A DNA stretch of 64,000 nucleotides from CAYQDR01 sp964416315. GTDB taxonomy: Bacteria; Methylomirabilota; Methylomirabilia; Rokubacteriales; DASRDR01. Each line of letters starts with the position of its first letter. The stretch's first letter is position 1. Of the stretch, positions 8,060 to 16,227 are shown one piece after another. The notes beneath the pieces were generated by a model. That model made no database searches. It was not told where the DNA came from and saw only the letters and a program-made list of their open reading frames with translations. The position numbers and the translations under genes were made by a program. The DNA is taken from positions 1-64,000 of the forward strand of contig CAYQDR010000009.1 in assembly GCA_964416315.1 (NCBI GenBank), written 5' to 3'.

Positions 8060-8171
8060 CATTCGAGACCCCCCGCACCCTCGCCCCCTACCGATGGGAT
8101 CGCGGGGACGGCTCGGGCTCGCGCCCTCGCGACGTCGCGCCCCTCCGGTCGCCCTCGGGGGGGGAGGGGAG
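8060..8171 (-). repeat. Family A repeat, diverged copy A3 (reverse)
   Basis: On the minus strand: a C-rich start, GACCGGAGGGGCGCGACG, then GCGAGCCCGAGCCGTCCC, CGCGATC, GGGTGCGGGGGG, TCTCGA and an ATG. The order and the core GCCCGAGCCGTCCC(C/G)GCGATC match copies A1 and A2, but it carries small insertions. Its terminal ATG (8062-8060) is followed by a short open stretch in the tldE frame, so it is a pseudo start upstream of the true tldE start. Confidence 0.7.
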
Positions 8172-8220
8172 CCACCGGCCTCCCGGTGGCCGTCGCGGGG
8201 GCTGGTCGGCACAGGGGGTC

Positions 8221-9789
8221 TCATGCGCCCCCGGTGAGCCGGGCGCGGCTCCGCATCGTCGGCCCCCCGTTGCCGAGGCGCCTGGTTTGCATCGGCTGCC
8301 CCTTGCCGCAGTTCGGGATCGGGTAGAGTCGGAGGTCGGTCCCGACGGCGTCCACCTTCGTCAGGTAGTCCTTCGTGTCGGCCATGATGCCGCCGTCGCG
8401 GTAGAGGCGCCCCGGCTGTCCCTGCCGCACCTCGTAGACGCGGCGCGCGGAGATCCGGAAGTTCTCGCGGCTCTCGGCGATCGAGGGGATCCGGTGGCCG
8501 ACGAGGTAGAAGCCGTGGTCCACCTCCCGGAGGATCGCCGAGGGGTCGCTGTCGCCGGCCGCGAAGACCGTGTTCGACATCCGGATGAGCGGGACGAGGG
8601 AGGCATCCGTCGCCTTGAAGTGGCCGTTGGGCTCGGCGCCGAGCACGGCCGCCGTCTGGCGGCTGTTCATGAAGCCGCGGAGCACCCCGTTCTCGACGTG
8701 GACGACCCGCCGGCCGGGAGTGCCCTCGTCGTCGTACCGGTAGTGGCCGTAGCCGGGGAGCGCGGGATCGGAGAAGGCCGTGACCAGCCGCGACGCGATC
8801 TGCTCGCCCACCCGGGTGTCTTCGGGGCTCCGGAGCAGCCAGGATCGGCCGGCGTAGGCCGTCTCCATCTTGAGGGCGCGGTCGAGCTCCGTGGGGTGCC
8901 CGACGATCTCGTGGGCGACCAGCGCGTTGTAGTGCGGGTCGGTCACCACGACGACCTCGCCCTCGGTGGAGGGGAGCGGGGGCGCCTGGGCCAGCTCGAG
9001 CGCCTCGCGCGCGAGGTTGCGGGCGAACGCCTGGAAATCGGGGAACTCCGCGTAGGCATCCCGGTACCCGCGAGCGAGAACCTCCCAGCCGCGCTGGTGT
9101 CCCAGGACGTCGTAGAGCTCCTGGCTCGTGCCGTCGCCCACGGCGACCACGTAGGCCATGCCCTGCGTGAAGGCGAAGCTCTGGTCGATCGAGGCGCCCT
9201 CGGAGGAACAGAACAGCTCGCGCCCGAGCTCCGTCTGGGTGGCGATGGCGCTGTAGCGGAGCGCCCCGTCGAGACCCGCGACCATCCGCGCGACGTCCGT
9301 CGTCAGGCGCAGCAGCTCGCCGAGCGGGACCGTCCGGGGGTCGATCGCGTGGAGCGCGGGCACGACGTCGCGGATCGCGGGGACCGGGGCGAGGCGCGTG
9401 TCCGCCAGGCTCTCCGCCGCGATCCCGAACTTCTCCCGGGTCTCGGCCTTCGCCTCGCCGTTGGCGAGGGCGCGGCGGTACGCGCGCTCGAGCCCGTCGC
9501 GGACCAGGCGCTCGAGGCGGGGGAGGTCGGCCGCTCCGAGGCTCTGGCCGAAGTACCCGGGGCCGACCATCCGCCGCCCGGCCAGCACGCGCACGCCGAA
9601 CGCGCAGGCGTAGTCGTCGTTCGCGAACTTCGCGGCGCCGTTCTCCGCGGAGGCGACCTTCCCCTCGACGACCTCGAGCCGGATGTCCGCGTAGTGGAGG
9701 TGGGTAAGCGCGCGCGGCGCATCCGCGCACAGCCCGGCCATCGCCTCCTTGACGCAGTCGATCAGGTCGGTCGTGATCGGGGGGGGCAT
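8221..9789 (-). CDS. tldD: TldD metalloprotease
   Basis: 522 aa TldD-type zinc metallopeptidase, the catalytic half of the TldD-TldE complex. The metal site HEIVGH (HExxH) lies about 55% along the protein and is followed by the expected downstream region with HYRYDDEGTPGRR and NSRQTAAVLG. The C-terminal part ends with PIPNCGKGQPMQTRRLGNGG, typical of the family where the region lines the active site. Start at ATG 9789, 14 nt after the moeA stop, so moeA and tldD form one operon. TldD/E pairs next to molybdenum genes are not a canonical link; they may process an unknown peptide encoded elsewhere. Confidence 0.92.
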   Translation of the reverse strand: MPPPITTDLIDCVKEAMAGLCADAPRALTHLHYADIRLEVVEGKVASAENGAAKFANDDYACAFGVRVLAGRRMVGPGYFGQSLGAADLPRLERLVRDGLERAYRRALANGEAKAETREKFGIAAESLADTRLAPVPAIRDVVPALHAIDPRTVPLGELLRLTTDVARMVAGLDGALRYSAIATQTELGRELFCSSEGASIDQSFAFTQGMAYVVAVGDGTSQELYDVLGHQRGWEVLARGYRDAYAEFPDFQAFARNLAREALELAQAPPLPSTEGEVVVVTDPHYNALVAHEIVGHPTELDRALKMETAYAGRSWLLRSPEDTRVGEQIASRLVTAFSDPALPGYGHYRYDDEGTPGRRVVHVENGVLRGFMNSRQTAAVLGAEPNGHFKATDASLVPLIRMSNTVFAAGDSDPSAILREVDHGFYLVGHRIPSIAESRENFRISARRVYEVRQGQPGRLYRDGGIMADTKDYLTKVDAVGTDLRLYPIPNCGKGQPMQTRRLGNGGPTMRSRARLTGGA

Positions 9790-9803
9790 CGCGCGGGGGC
9801 GGC

Positions 9804-10997
9804 TCAGAGGGGCTCGACGAGGACGGGCTCGCCGGGCTTCACGTCTCCCCGGGGCTCCTCGAGGATGATGAGGCAGTTGGCCGCCACCATCGAGGAGAGG
9901 ATCCCGGAGCCCTGGGGTCCGGTGGTCGAGACTTCCCAGCCGTGCTCGGTGAAGCGGAGGATGCCGCGCTTGAACTCCCGGCGGCCCGCCTTCTTCCGCA
10001 TCGGCTCGGTCGCGACCGCGATGAAGCGCGGGGGGTCGAGCTCCCGCCGGCCCGACAGGCGCCACAGGGCCGGGCGGACGAAGAGGAGGAAGCAGAGCAT
10101 CGACGCGACCGGGTTGCCCGGGAGGCCGAAGAAGTGGCTCTCGCCGATCTTCCCGACGGCGAGGGGGCGGCCGGGCTGCATCGCGACCTGCCAGAAGTCG
10201 ACGCCGCCGATCTCGGCGAGCACGTCCTTGACGAGATCGTAGACGCCGACGGAGACCCCACCCGAGGTCAGGATGACGTCGGCCGCGTCGGCCGCCTCGA
10301 GGAGGCGCGCCCGCAGGACGTCGCGGATGTCCGGCACGATCCCGAGGTCGAGCGAGGCGCCGCCCGCGGCCTCGACCAGACCCAGGAGCGAGAAGCGGTT
10401 GGCGTCGTAGATCTGGCCGGGCTTCCGGGGCAGCCCGGGCTCGACCACCTCGTCGCCCGTGGAGAGGAGGGCGACACGCGGCCGCGCGTGGGCCCAGACG
10501 TCGGGGAGGCCGAGAGAGGCGACGAGCCCCAGCTCCTGCGGGCGCAGGACGCACCCTCGCGGGAGGACCACGGTGCCGGCGCGGACGTCCTCGCCCCGCG
10601 CGCGGACGTTGGCGCCCGGCGGGACCGCGGCGAGCCGCACGCCCCCGTCCTCGCGCTCGGCCAGCTCCTGAGGGACGACCGTGTCCGCGCCGGGGGGTAT
10701 CGGCGCGCCGGTCATGATCCGGACCGCCTCCCCGGGACCGACCGTGTCGTCTGAGACCGAGCCGGCCGGCAGGTCGCGGATCACGCGGAGCCGCGCGCGC
10801 CCGTCCGCGACGAGGTCGGTGGCCCGCACGGCGTAGCCGTCCACCGCCGAGTTGTCGGCCGGCGGGACGTCGAAGGGCGCCTCGATGTCGCGGGCCAGGA
10901 CGCGGCCGAGGGCGTGGGCGACCGCGACCGCCTCGGGAGAGGTCGGGCGCGCGACCTCGGCGAGGATCCGCGCCCGCGCGTCGGCGACGGAGATCAT
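9804..10997 (-). CDS. moeA: Molybdopterin molybdotransferase MoeA
   Basis: 397 aa MoeA, which inserts molybdate into adenylated molybdopterin in the last step of Moco synthesis. Seen: the N-terminal segment with PPADNSAVDGYAV, the GxxGxGEAVRIMTGAPIPPGADTVVPQE region, the MoCF-like domain with LLSTGDEVVEPG and TSGGVSVG, and a C-terminal beta-barrel domain. Length is standard for the family. Start ATG at 10997 is preceded by a TATAAT box (minus strand, plus coordinates 11011-11016). It sits opposite the RDD-XdhC operon; XdhC matures Mo hydroxylases, so both units serve the same enzymes. Confidence 0.96.
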   Translation of the reverse strand: MISVADARARILAEVARPTSPEAVAVAHALGRVLARDIEAPFDVPPADNSAVDGYAVRATDLVADGRARLRVIRDLPAGSVSDDTVGPGEAVRIMTGAPIPPGADTVVPQELAEREDGGVRLAAVPPGANVRARGEDVRAGTVVLPRGCVLRPQELGLVASLGLPDVWAHARPRVALLSTGDEVVEPGLPRKPGQIYDANRFSLLGLVEAAGGASLDLGIVPDIRDVLRARLLEAADAADVILTSGGVSVGVYDLVKDVLAEIGGVDFWQVAMQPGRPLAVGKIGESHFFGLPGNPVASMLCFLLFVRPALWRLSGRRELDPPRFIAVATEPMRKKAGRREFKRGILRFTEHGWEVSTTGPQGSGILSSMVAANCLIILEEPRGDVKPGEPVLVEPL

Positions 10998-11007
10998 GGG
11001 CGGTGAC

Positions 11008-11018
11008 GGTATTATACC
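11008..11018. promoter_or_regulatory. Shared palindromic -10 region between moeA and RDD gene
   Basis: GGTAT-T-ATACC is a perfect inverted repeat around one central base. It gives TATAAT on the minus strand (11016-11011) 13 nt from the moeA ATG, and TATTAT on the plus strand (11010-11015) 11 nt from the ATG of the RDD gene. Neither side has a recognisable TTGACA at the right distance. Both transcripts would have almost no leader. Confidence 0.6.
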
Positions 11019-11026
11019 GTTTGCCC

Positions 11027-11524
11027 ATGGACGCGAGCGCGTGGCCCGCGGCGCCGGAAGGCGCCCAATCCGACTCCGCCGGTGCCCCTCCCCCGGCGGG
11101 CGTTCTGCGGCGGGCCGCGGCGCTGGTGGTGGACCTGGCCGTCGTCGGCGCGCTGCTCGAGATCGGGCTCGCGCTCGCATCCTTGCTGGCGCGGCGCGCG
11201 CTGGTCGCCCAGGCTCTGGTCCAGGCCTGCGTCCTCGTCGTGCCGAACGCCTACTTCGTCCTCGGCCACGGGACGGATGGCCGGACCCTCGGAAAGCTGT
11301 TCCTCGGTGTGCGGGTGGTGGGGAGCGGCGGGGGCCCGATCGGCTACCTCCACGCGCTCGGTCGCCAGGCGGCGTGGTGGCTGTCCGTCCTCCTCTTCGG
11401 CGCGGGCTTCGCCGTCGCGGCCTTCCGGCGCGACCACCGCGCGCTCCACGACCTCCTGGCGGGGACGCGCGTGGTGCGCGTGGTGAGGGGCTTCGGCCAC
11501 TCTGCTATCATGGGACCGAAATGA
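11027..11524 (+). CDS. RDD family membrane protein
   Basis: 165 aa integral membrane protein. The RDD-type domain shows the basic-aromatic start VLRRAAALVVDLAVVG, with the arginine and aspartate that define the family, then three hydrophobic helices, the loop GHGTDGRTLGKLFLGVRVV, and a closing LHDLLAGTRVVRV. The first 25 residues are Pro/Ala-rich and likely disordered. The role of RDD proteins is poorly known; some have been linked to ion transport. ATG 11027 is chosen over an upstream GTG because the -10 box overlaps that GTG. The stop overlaps the ATG of xdhC (ATGA). Confidence 0.88.
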   Translation: MDASAWPAAPEGAQSDSAGAPPPAGVLRRAAALVVDLAVVGALLEIGLALASLLARRALVAQALVQACVLVVPNAYFVLGHGTDGRTLGKLFLGVRVVGSGGGPIGYLHALGRQAAWWLSVLLFGAGFAVAAFRRDHRALHDLLAGTRVVRVVRGFGHSAIMGPK

Positions 11525-12645
11525 GCGTGGAGCTTTTCCGCCGAGCGCTCGAGCGACTGGAGGGTGGTGGCCGGACGGCGCTCGCGACGGTCGTCGCGAC
11601 GAGCGGCTCGACGCCCCAGAAGGTCGGGGCGCGCCTGCTCGTCACGGGCGGCGAGGGCGCGGCCGGGACGCTCGGGGGCGGCGCGGTCGAGGCCGAGGCG
11701 ATGCGGGAGGCCGCCGCGCGGCTCGGCGGAGGTGAGCCCGTGCTTCGGGAGTATGCGCTCTCGACGGGCACGGACGAATGGGGGCTCGCCTGCGGGGGAA
11801 CCATGGTCGTCTTCATCGAGCCGCTTCGCGAGAGCGCCCTCGGCTGGCTCCGCGACGTGGCCGGGGCCGCGGCACGCGGGGAGCCGGTCGCGCTCGTGAC
11901 GCTGGTCCGGGGCCCGCGGGCCGGGGCGCGGCTCCTCGTGCGGGAAGGGGAGGCGGCGGGGAACCTCGGCGATCCGGTGCTCGAACGCGAAGCCGCGGAG
12001 CTGGGCCGTCGGGTCCTCGCGCGCGAAGGGGCGGAGCTCGTCGCCGTCGCCGGCACGAGCCTCTACGCGGAGGCCTTCGCGCCGACGCCGGCGCTCGTCG
12101 TCGTGGGGGCGGGGCACGTGGGCAAGGCCCTGGCCACGCTCGGCCGGTTCCTGGGGGTGCGTGTGACCGTGATCGACGACCGGGCCGAGTACGCGAGCCG
12201 CGGGCGCTTCCCCGAGGCGGACGAGGTGATCGCGGCGCCGGTCGGCGAGGCGCTCCGGCGCCTCCGTGTCGCGCCGGGGACGGCGGTCGTCGTCGCCATG
12301 CGCAACCACGACCTCGACTACGAGGCGACGGAGGCCGCGCTGCGGACGCCGGCCCGCTTCGTCGGCTTGATCGGCTCGCGCCGCAAGGCGATCCTGGTAG
12401 CGGAGCGCCTCCTGGCCGAGGGGCTCGCGGCCGAGCGGGTGCGGGCGCTCCGGAGCCCCATCGGGCTCGACATCGGGGCGCGGACCCCCGAGGAGATCGC
12501 GCTCTCGATCCTCGGCGAGTGGATCATGCTCCGGCAGGGGGGGCGCGGTGCGCCCCTCCAGCTCGGCGAGGAGCTGTTCGCCAAGGCCGCCGCGCGCGCC
12601 GGCACGGCCGGTGCCGCCCGTCGCCCGGACGCGACGGGTGCCTGA
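11521..12645 (+). CDS. xdhC: XdhC/CoxF-family Mo-hydroxylase maturation factor
   Basis: 374 aa XdhC-type chaperone that binds Moco and helps put the terminal sulfur on it before insertion into xanthine dehydrogenase/CoxL-like enzymes. The N-terminal XdhC_CoxI domain shows ATVVATSGSTPQKVGARLLV and GGGAVEAEA with LACGG; the C-terminal Rossmann domain shows VVGAGHVGKALATLG with GLIGSRRKA further on. Full family length. It starts with ATG 11521, overlapping the RDD stop by 4 nt and overlapped by the DUF309 gene. The likely clients are the two CoxL-like proteins encoded at 45.3 and 59.8 kb. Confidence 0.93.
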   Translation: MSVELFRRALERLEGGGRTALATVVATSGSTPQKVGARLLVTGGEGAAGTLGGGAVEAEAMREAAARLGGGEPVLREYALSTGTDEWGLACGGTMVVFIEPLRESALGWLRDVAGAAARGEPVALVTLVRGPRAGARLLVREGEAAGNLGDPVLEREAAELGRRVLAREGAELVAVAGTSLYAEAFAPTPALVVVGAGHVGKALATLGRFLGVRVTVIDDRAEYASRGRFPEADEVIAAPVGEALRRLRVAPGTAVVVAMRNHDLDYEATEAALRTPARFVGLIGSRRKAILVAERLLAEGLAAERVRALRSPIGLDIGARTPEEIALSILGEWIMLRQGGRGAPLQLGEELFAKAAARAGTAGAARRPDATGA

Positions 12646-13339
12646 CGCCGCACCCGCCCCGCGCGGGGCGGCCCTCCCGATCGGGCTCCGGAACCGCCTC
12701 GCCGAGCTGATCCTCGACGCCTTCGACCGAGCCGAGGCCCGGGAGACCCTGGCGGCGCTCGGCGCCTTCTGCCGGAGCGCCGACGGGGTCGTGGGGGCCG
12801 GGACCGCCGCCCGACTCGCGACCACGGGCTGGTTCGAGTCGGCGGGACCCGGCCGCGTACGGCTTCTCGGCGCACACCGGGCCCACCGCGAGGCGCTCTG
12901 TCGACGCGCCGCGGCCGCGGCGGGGATGTTCGCCGCGCGCCCGGCGCTCCCCGGGGGCCGGGGCCTCGCCGGCCTGCTCGAGCGGGCGGCGCTCCTGGCC
13001 GGGGCCGGCCTCTACTTCGAGGTCCACGAGTGGCTGGAGCCGGCCTGGATACGCGCCGAGGGCGCGGAGCGTACGGCGCTCCAGGGGCTGATCCAGGTGG
13101 CCGTGGGGCTCCACCACGCGCAGCAACGGAACCGCGAGGGTGCGATCTCGCTCCTCACGGAGGGGCTCGCCAAGCTCGAGCACGCCCGGCCGGCGCTGCC
13201 CCTCGACACGGCGGCCTGGGAGGGCGGGCTCGTGGCCGCGGTGGCCGCCCTCCGGGACGGGAAAGCGGCGCCGCCCGTTCCCGCCTGGCCCTGCCCGGGG
13301 CGGAGGTCGCCGAGGGAGGCCGCATGGCGCTCGTCCTGA
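12638..13339 (+). CDS. DUF309 domain protein
   Basis: 233 aa. The C-terminal half (about 110-200) is a DUF309 domain, recognised by YFEVHEWLEPAW followed by a helix and LIQVAVGLHHAQQRN. DUF309 is an all-helical fold of unknown biochemical role. The first 100 residues are helical, with an FCRSADGVVGAGTAARL segment that I cannot place. GTG 12638 is taken as start because it overlaps the xdhC stop by 8 nt, the usual spacing in this operon; longer versions would overlap xdhC by about 100 nt. Its 3' end overlaps the next gene by 16 nt. Confidence 0.8.
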   Translation: MPDAAPAPRGAALPIGLRNRLAELILDAFDRAEARETLAALGAFCRSADGVVGAGTAARLATTGWFESAGPGRVRLLGAHRAHREALCRRAAAAAGMFAARPALPGGRGLAGLLERAALLAGAGLYFEVHEWLEPAWIRAEGAERTALQGLIQVAVGLHHAQQRNREGAISLLTEGLAKLEHARPALPLDTAAWEGGLVAAVAALRDGKAAPPVPAWPCPGRRSPREAAWRSS

Positions 13340-14277
13340 CCGAAGCCGACGTCACCGCGCTCCTGCCGATGTCTGTCGCCCTGGAGGCGGCGGAGGAGGT
13401 GTTCCGCTGGCAGGGCGAGGGGAGGCTCACCAATCGATCGCGCGTCCGCCTCCCGGTCCCCGGCGGGCTGCTCCACGTGATGGCGGCGGCGCTCCCCGAG
13501 GGGCGCGTGATGGGCCTCAAGGCGTACGCCACGGTGCGGGGCGGGGCGAAGTTCGTCGTGCTCCTGTTCTCGGCCGAGACGGGCGCGCTGCTCGCCGTGA
13601 TCGAGGCCGACCGCCTGGGACAGATGCGGACGGGGGCGGCGTCGGGGGTCGCGACGAAGCACCTCGCGCGAGCCGACGCGGACCGGGTCGGCTGCTACGG
13701 GACGGGGTGGCAGGCGGGGTCGCAGCTCGAGGCGGTGTGCGCCGTGCGTCCCGTGCGCGAGGTCCGCGTCTACGGCCGCGACCCGGAGCGGCGGAAGCGG
13801 TTCGCGGAGAGCCTGGCCCAGACGCTCGCGGTTCCGGTCGTGCCGGCGGACCGGCCCGAGGCGGCGGCGGAGGGTGCCTCGATCCTCGTCACGATCACCA
13901 GCTCGAAGACGCCCGTGCTCGAGGGGGCGTGGATCGAGGCCGGGGCCCACGTCAACGCGGCCGGATCGAACGCGCTGGCCCGGGCGGAGATCGACGTCGA
14001 GGCGGTGCGGCGCGCGAGTCTGATCGTCACCGACTCGCTGGAGCAGGCCCAGGTCGAGTGCGGAGACCTGGTGGCGGCGATCGAGCAGGGGGTGATCGGG
14101 TGGGATGCGGTGCACGAGCTCGGGGAGATCGTGGCGGGGAAGCACCCGGGCCGCCAGCGGGCGAGCGACATCACGCTGTTCGAGTCCCAGGGCGTCGCGA
14201 TGGAAGACGTCGCGGTCGCAGTGCGCGTGGTCGCACGCGCCCGCGCGCAGGGGATCGGTCTCGAGATCCCGATCTAG
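13324..14277 (+). CDS. Ornithine cyclodeaminase/mu-crystallin family protein
   Basis: 317 aa NAD(P)-binding protein of the ornithine cyclodeaminase/mu-crystallin/alanine dehydrogenase family. Family signatures: LPMSVALEAAEEVFRWQGEG, the substrate-side motif MGLKAYAT (lysine), ADRLGQMRTGAASGVATKHLAR, a Rossmann loop YGTGWQAGSQLEAV (GxGxxA-like), and a C-terminal GxHVNAAGSN. It could be a cyclodeaminase, a ketimine reductase or an amino-acid dehydrogenase; the residues visible do not decide. It is the fourth overlapping gene of the RDD-xdhC-DUF309 unit, and no metabolic partner is obvious. Confidence 0.88.
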   Translation: MALVLTEADVTALLPMSVALEAAEEVFRWQGEGRLTNRSRVRLPVPGGLLHVMAAALPEGRVMGLKAYATVRGGAKFVVLLFSAETGALLAVIEADRLGQMRTGAASGVATKHLARADADRVGCYGTGWQAGSQLEAVCAVRPVREVRVYGRDPERRKRFAESLAQTLAVPVVPADRPEAAAEGASILVTITSSKTPVLEGAWIEAGAHVNAAGSNALARAEIDVEAVRRASLIVTDSLEQAQVECGDLVAAIEQGVIGWDAVHELGEIVAGKHPGRQRASDITLFESQGVAMEDVAVAVRVVARARAQGIGLEIPI

Positions 14278-14290
14278 TGGGAGGGGGAGA

Positions 14291-15292
14291 ATGCACCGAT
14301 GGCGAGTGTTGGCCGTGGCGCTCGGGGTGGCGTGCTCCGTGGTGCTGGCGGAGGCCGGCGGGAGCTTCTACGGGCTCACCCCCGGGGGGTTGCGCGAGGT
14401 CAAGGGAAAGATCGTCGAGTACGACCTGCCGACCCCGCGGTACCCGCACGACCCGGCCGCGGCGTCCGATGGGAGCATCTGGGTCACGGTGATGGGTGGG
14501 GACAAGCTCGCGCGGTTCGACCCGGGCACGGGGAAGTGGACGGAGTTTCCGCTCGCGCCGAACACCCGACCCCACGGGCTCGCGATCGACGCGGGCGGGC
14601 GCGTGTGGTTCACCGCCAACGGCGGCGGATACCTCGGCCGGCTCGATCCCAGGAGCGGTGAGATCAAGGCGTACGCCCTCCCGTCGGGCGGAGACCCGCA
14701 CACGCCGGTGATCGCGCCGGACGGGGCGATCTGGGGGACGGTGCAGGTCGGTAACCGGATCGTTCGGGTGGACCCCGCGACCGGCGAGGCGCGGGAGTAC
14801 GCGGTGCCCAGCGCGGGGGCACGGCCGTACGGGATCACCCTGGACCGGCACGGGCGCGTGTGGTTCTGCGAGTTCGGGCGCGCCCACCTGGGACGCCTCG
14901 ATCCCAGGACGGGGACGCTCGACGAGCTCGCGACGCCGACGCGGAACTCGCGCCCCCGGCGCATGGCCACGGCCCCCGACGGCGCGATCTGGTTCACGGA
15001 GTACGGAGTGGACCGGATCGGCCGGCTCGACCCCGACTCCGGCCGGATGCAGGAGTGGAAGATGCCGTCGAACCCCTCGGGGCCCTACGCGGTCAACGTG
15101 GACGCGGCGGGGCGGGTCTGGGTGAGCGAGTTCTCGGCGGACACGGTGGCACGGTTCGACCCGAAGACCGGCCGCTTCCGGGTCGTGAAGCTCCCGCACG
15201 CGGGGAGCGGCGTGCGGAAGATGACGCTCGACGCGGGCGGCCGGCTCTGGTACCTCGGCTCCCACAACGGGAAGCTGGGCGTCCTCGAGTAA
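14291..15292 (+). CDS. Exported Vgb/streptogramin-lyase-like beta-propeller
   Basis: 333 aa. A signal peptide spans about residues 1-22 (RWRVLAVALGVACSVVLAEAGG). The mature protein has about seven repeats of the form G-x-I/V-W-F/V-T-x(n)-G-R-L-D-P-x-T-G with aromatic-acid spacers, the pattern of virginiamycin B lyase and related six/seven-bladed propellers. True Vgb enzymes need a Glu and two His in the centre; EFG and EYG turns are seen (FCEFGRAHLG, FTEYGVDRIG) but activity cannot be judged. In bacteria without streptogramin exposure such proteins are usually of unknown, possibly sensory or ligand-binding, role. RBS GAGGGGGAG precedes the ATG by 3-5 nt. Confidence 0.85.
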   Translation: MHRWRVLAVALGVACSVVLAEAGGSFYGLTPGGLREVKGKIVEYDLPTPRYPHDPAAASDGSIWVTVMGGDKLARFDPGTGKWTEFPLAPNTRPHGLAIDAGGRVWFTANGGGYLGRLDPRSGEIKAYALPSGGDPHTPVIAPDGAIWGTVQVGNRIVRVDPATGEAREYAVPSAGARPYGITLDRHGRVWFCEFGRAHLGRLDPRTGTLDELATPTRNSRPRRMATAPDGAIWFTEYGVDRIGRLDPDSGRMQEWKMPSNPSGPYAVNVDAAGRVWVSEFSADTVARFDPKTGRFRVVKLPHAGSGVRKMTLDAGGRLWYLGSHNGKLGVLE

Positions 15293-15355
15293 CTCTCGGA
15301 GGAAGGCGCATGCCCGCGTGGAGCTCGGGCTCGCGGGACGGGGAGCGCCGGCCGG

Positions 15356-15907
15356 TCAGCGGCCCAGGATCACCTCGACAGCCCGCTCGATCTGGCTGAG
15401 GCCGACGGCCTTGTTGACGAGCGTGAACGGGCCGGTGTCGAGCGCTCGCGCGACGAGGTCGGAGTCGGGATAGGCGGTCAGGATCACGACCGGCAGCTCC
15501 GGCTGGATCCGTCGGAGCTTCGCGAAGGTCTCCACCCCGTTCATCCCCGGCATCAGGAGATCGAGGAGGACGAGGTCCAGCTCCGTCGCGTCGGCGATCT
15601 GCAGGGCCTCCTTGCCGTTGGCCGCGGCGAGGACGTGGCGCAGCGGGGCCTGCAGGGCGGCGGTCAGGAACTGCCGCACCGGATCCTCGTCGTCGACGAC
15701 GAGGATGGTCGCCGGGGTGAGAACCGCGCTCTCCCGAAACCAGTCGTCGAGGATCGTCCGGTGGAAGCGCCACTGGCGCCCGACCTTGTGGCCGGGCAGC
15801 TCGCGACGCTCGGCGAGCCGATAGGCCGTGGAGACCGGGAGCTTCAGGTAGTGGGCGACGTCCTGAATCGTCAGCACCTCGGCGGGCTGGGTCGCGCGGG
15901 TCTTCAT
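15356..15907 (-). CDS. Excisionase-type HTH fused to a response-regulator receiver
   Basis: 183 aa. Residues about 10-58 form an HTH_17/excisionase-like DNA-binding domain (LTIQDVAHYLKLPVSTAYRLA, then W-R-F-H-R). Residues about 66-183 form a CheY-like receiver: acidic pair in VVDDEDP (72-75), phospho-acceptor D116 in VLLDLLMPGMNG, T143 in ILTAYP and K165. The order DNA-binding first, receiver last is the reverse of most response regulators. No histidine kinase lies next to it; the nearest is at 54.6 kb. It is the only gene of its unit, convergent with the Vgb-like gene. Probably a transcription regulator controlled by phosphorylation; targets unknown. Confidence 0.9.
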   Translation of the reverse strand: MKTRATQPAEVLTIQDVAHYLKLPVSTAYRLAERRELPGHKVGRQWRFHRTILDDWFRESAVLTPATILVVDDEDPVRQFLTAALQAPLRHVLAAANGKEALQIADATELDLVLLDLLMPGMNGVETFAKLRRIQPELPVVILTAYPDSDLVARALDTGPFTLVNKAVGLSQIERAVEVILGR

Positions 15908-16084
15908 GCCTCACTACCGGTGCATCCCGGGTACCAACGGCAAGGCTGTGCCGCAACCATGGATTGGAGCAAGGGTTTCAGGCCAGCAGCGGCCGGATCG
16001 GTGGATGCTTTCTCACCAGGGCACTCGCTGCGGCGGGAGTTCGGCGGGTGAGTTCCTGACCAGCCGGCCCCGGGCGGAAACCCC

Positions 16085-16113
16085 TTGACAGGGTAGAGGC
16101 CCCCGGCTAGGGT
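16085..16113 (+). promoter_or_regulatory. Promoter of the RRM protein gene
   Basis: TTGACA at 16085-16090, 17 nt spacer, TAGGGT at 16108-16113. Transcription would start near 16120, leaving a leader of about 108 nt before the ATG at 16228, unusually long for this window. Confidence 0.75.
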
Positions 16114-16161
16114 GGACCCGGCGCGAAGGATCACCGTTGGCAGCGGCGTCGCGGTCGAGTG

Positions 16162-16189
16162 CCCTCAAAGAGGTTCGGCTCTTTGGGGG
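16162..16189 (+). promoter_or_regulatory. 5' leader hairpin of the RRM gene
   Basis: CCCTCAAAGAG-gttcgg-CTCTTTGGGGG: an 11 bp stem with one G-U pair and a six-base loop. It lies in the transcribed leader 39 nt before the start codon and is followed by CGTTCTTGTCT. It could be an RNA thermometer, an autoregulatory binding site for the RRM protein, or an attenuator. Confidence 0.6.
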
Positions 16190-16227
16190 CGTTCTTGTCT
16201 GTGCCGGCCTCTGAGGAGGTGCCAGAG

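Larger units (their letters stand above)
15908..16227. other. Intergenic region between divergent regulator and RRM gene
   Basis: 320 nt without a gene. Its left part is upstream of the minus-strand HTH-receiver gene; I see no clear -35/-10 pair for it. The right part holds the RRM promoter (16085-16113) and a structured leader hairpin (16162-16189). No tRNA or open frame with good codon use is visible. Confidence 0.6.

Noticed and set aside
8221..11028. Very long minus-strand open frame joining tldD to sequence opposite moeA
   Set aside because: Its upstream part is an out-of-frame reading of moeA with Arg/Pro/Gly-rich nonsense composition; only the part from ATG 9789 has real TldD motifs.
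15908..15980. Sigma-54-like GGCAC/TTGC sequence upstream of the HTH-receiver gene
   Set aside because: The GG to GC spacing is 9 and not 10, and no enhancer-type activator is nearby.
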